Part shown: positions 60,280 through 61,809 of the stretch, in pieces | Layout of the letters: every line of letters begins with the position of its first letter | Position numbering within the stretch: position 1 is the first letter of the stretch | From: an uncultured Ruthenibacterium sp. | Lineage (GTDB): Bacteria; Bacillota; Clostridia; Oscillospirales; Ruminococcaceae | Assembly: GCA_944386555.1 (NCBI GenBank) | Contig: CALXBN010000047.1 | Coordinates: forward strand, 1 to 61,809 | Reading direction: 5' to 3' | Length of the DNA stretch: 61,809 nucleotides | Translations under genes and position numbers: made by a program | Notes under the pieces: model-generated | Databases searched by the model: none | Told to the model about the DNA's origin: nothing | The model's input: the letters and a program-made list of their open reading frames with translations, nothing else

Positions 60280-61611
60280 ATGATCTTTACAAAGCAGAAC
60301 CTGAACCGGCTGGTGTGGCCGCTGATCGGCGAGCAGATCCTGTCGGTGACGGTGGGCATCGCGGATACGGTGATGGTGGCATACTGCGGTGAAGAGGCAA
60401 TGAGCGGTGTGGCGCTGTCGGATTCAATCTCGTTTTTGCTGCTGCAGGTTTTTTCGGCCCTTTGCACGGGCGGCGCGGTGGTGGTCAGCCAATACCTGGG
60501 GCGCAGCGATGCGCCGGGCGCCGGGCGCGCGGCAGGGCAGCTGGTGTGGCTTACCGGCGCAGTGGCCCTTGTGATGGCCGCATTGGGCGTGATTTGGCGC
60601 AGGCAGATCCTGCAGACGCTGTTTGAAGGCGTGGAGCGGGAGGTGATGGAGCAGGCGCTGGCTTATTTCAAGCTGATCGCTTTCAGTTTTCCGTTTTTGG
60701 GCGTTTACAACGCCGGTGCGGCGCTTTTGCGCAGCATGGGGGCGGCAGGGGTGTCCCTGCGTATCGCCCTGCTGATGAATGTGCTCAATGTGGCGGGCAA
60801 TGCCTGGCTGATCTACGGCAAGGGCCTGGGTGCGGCCGGTGCGGCGGCTTCGTCTCTGGCGGCGCGCGCGGTGGCGGCTGTTCTTGTTATCGCTTATCTG
60901 TGCTGGCGCAGTGCGCCGTTTTCCCTGCGCGCGGGCCTGCGCTGCCGGCCGCAGCTGAAAACGGCGGCGGCCATTCTGCGGATCGGCGTGCCGAGCGGTA
61001 TCGAAAACAGCATGTTCCAGATCGGGAAGCTGCTGGTGCAGCGCCTGGTGGCAAGCTTCGGGACGGTGGCCATTGCGGCAAATGCAGCGGCGGGGAACAT
61101 CGCCTGTATCGCAACCATTCCCGGCAGCGCCATCAGCCTGGCGCTGCTGTGTGTGGTGGGCCGGTGCATGGGGGCGCAGTGCCCCGACGAAGCGGCTGCC
61201 GATGCGCGGCGGCTGATGAAGATGTCTTTTGTCTCCATGCTGGTGCTGAATGCGGCGGTGTGGGTGTTCCTGGGGCCGGTTGTGAGCCTGTATAACCTGT
61301 CGGGCCCGACCCGGGCGGCGACAGTACAGCTGGTGCACTGGCACTGCGTATTTGCGGCTTTGCTGTGGACGCCCAGCTTCTGCCTGCCCAGTGTGCTGCG
61401 CGGCGCGGGAGATGTGGCTTTCACCATGAAGGTCAGCATTGCCAGCATGTGGCTCATGCGCATCGGCGGCAGTTATCTGCTGGCCCGTGGGATGGGGCTG
61501 GAGATACTGGGCGTATGGGTGGCGATCTTCCTGGACTGGGGGCTGCGCGCCGCACTGTTCTTCATACGCTTTCAGCGGGGCGCATGGAGAGCCGGGCAGA
61601 TTCTGCGATGA
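60280..61611 (+). CDS. MATE-family efflux transporter
   Basis: Twelve-helix MATE transporter, about 443 aa, with two similar halves. The N-terminal LNRLVWPLIGEQILSVTVGIADTVMV and the mid-protein LRIGVPSGIENSMFQIG mark the two repeats. ATG 60280 follows TAGAGGG; the longer frame overlaps the esterase gene. It is the last gene of the operon. It may export a toxic or unusable product of muropeptide breakdown or an antibiotic taken up with wall fragments; such a gene is unusual in a MurNAc operon. Confidence 0.92.
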   Translation: MIFTKQNLNRLVWPLIGEQILSVTVGIADTVMVAYCGEEAMSGVALSDSISFLLLQVFSALCTGGAVVVSQYLGRSDAPGAGRAAGQLVWLTGAVALVMAALGVIWRRQILQTLFEGVEREVMEQALAYFKLIAFSFPFLGVYNAGAALLRSMGAAGVSLRIALLMNVLNVAGNAWLIYGKGLGAAGAAASSLAARAVAAVLVIAYLCWRSAPFSLRAGLRCRPQLKTAAAILRIGVPSGIENSMFQIGKLLVQRLVASFGTVAIAANAAAGNIACIATIPGSAISLALLCVVGRCMGAQCPDEAAADARRLMKMSFVSMLVLNAAVWVFLGPVVSLYNLSGPTRAATVQLVHWHCVFAALLWTPSFCLPSVLRGAGDVAFTMKVSIASMWLMRIGGSYLLARGMGLEILGVWVAIFLDWGLRAALFFIRFQRGAWRAGQILR

Positions 61612-61685
61612 CCCCCTGCGCGGCAGGCAAGGCTGGCCACGGGCGCGCTGTGCCCCGGCGGAAATACCTTTCCGGTAAATTGCAA

Positions 61686-61729
61686 AAGCGGGCCGGCGCT
61701 GGTTGCGCGCCGGCCCGCTTTCTTTTTTC
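61686..61729 (+). terminator. Terminator of the murQ-MATE operon
   Basis: GCGGGCCGGCGC pairs with GCGCCGGCCCGC, followed by TTTCTTTTTT. Confidence 0.94.
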
Positions 61730-61745
61730 AGGGAGGGGAGATATC

Positions 61746-61809
61746 ATGGCCGGCCGCCGTCCGGCGGCGCGCAGCTTTCCGGCTTCTACCGGTTCAGTTT
61801 GTCCACAAA
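61746..61809 (+). CDS. Possible start of a gene cut by the window edge
   Basis: An ATG preceded by GGGAGGGGAG at good spacing opens a frame that stays open for 21 codons to the window end (MAGRRPAARSF...). It is too short to identify. It may be the start of a real gene or chance. Confidence 0.3.
   Translation, partial: MAGRRPAARSFPASTGSVCPQ

Noticed and set aside
1..61809. CRISPR arrays, rRNA, tRNA, insertion sequences, phage genes
   Set aside because: No regular spaced repeats, no RNA-gene signatures and no transposase or integrase motifs were seen on either strand.

Overview
The window is about 62 kb of GC-rich DNA with tightly packed operons on both strands. Strong GGAGG-type ribosome binding sites, a T-box leader, an RpiR regulator, lipoprotein-anchored ABC sugar importers and a coenzyme B12-dependent ribonucleotide reductase suggest an anaerobic, probably gut-associated member of the Clostridia. 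The Oscillospirales (Faecalibacterium/Gemmiger-like) would fit, but this is inferred from gene content and style, not from a marker gene. I found no rRNA, tRNA, CRISPR array, transposase or phage gene.

Left part (1-7.6 kb). A minus-strand operon encodes a large fusion enzyme (CoA-disulfide-reductase-like flavoprotein + rhodanese + siroheme sulfite/nitrite reductase + ferredoxin clusters), a CbiK-type sirohydrochlorin chelatase, and an iron-chelate/cobalamin-type ABC importer. A LysR gene is transcribed divergently. The likely theme is sulfur reduction with its own siroheme supply.

7.6-20.5 kb: a lacto-N-biose/galacto-N-biose (LNB/GNB) locus. The plus strand carries a lipoprotein sugar-binding protein, two permeases, a small membrane protein, a cytoplasmic sulfatase and a GH112 phosphorylase. 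The minus strand carries NahK-like kinase, nucleotidyltransferase and GalE, plus two AraC regulators. Together they would import a host-mucin or milk disaccharide, desulfate it if needed, split it by phosphorolysis and feed it into UDP-sugars.

20.7-41 kb: an AEC transporter; leuACDB behind a T-box; a polysaccharide export operon (rfbC, ABC permease and ATPase, two double-domain GT2 glycosyltransferases) ending in 5-formyl-THF cyclo-ligase; a SpoIIQ-like M23 protein; a divergent PsuG homologue; a TcaA-like membrane protein; a DUF368 (undecaprenyl-phosphate translocase family) protein; and nrdJ under what look like tandem NrdR boxes.

41-61.6 kb: a large peptidoglycan-sugar scavenging locus arranged around an rpiR/murR-type regulator. 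To the left are GH3, SIS-domain protein, BadF-type kinase, esterase and sulfatase. To the right are murQ, an ABC importer, anmK, a double-GNAT protein, a PIG-L protein, a NamZ-type GH171 (DUF1343), a NagZ-type GH3, a second BadF-type kinase, an SGNH esterase and a MATE transporter. None of the hydrolases shows a signal peptide, so the locus appears to take up intact MurNAc/GlcNAc-containing fragments and dismantle them inside the cell. A similar AT-rich motif lies between -35 and -10 of both flanking promoters. This locus is the best candidate for an incompletely described system.
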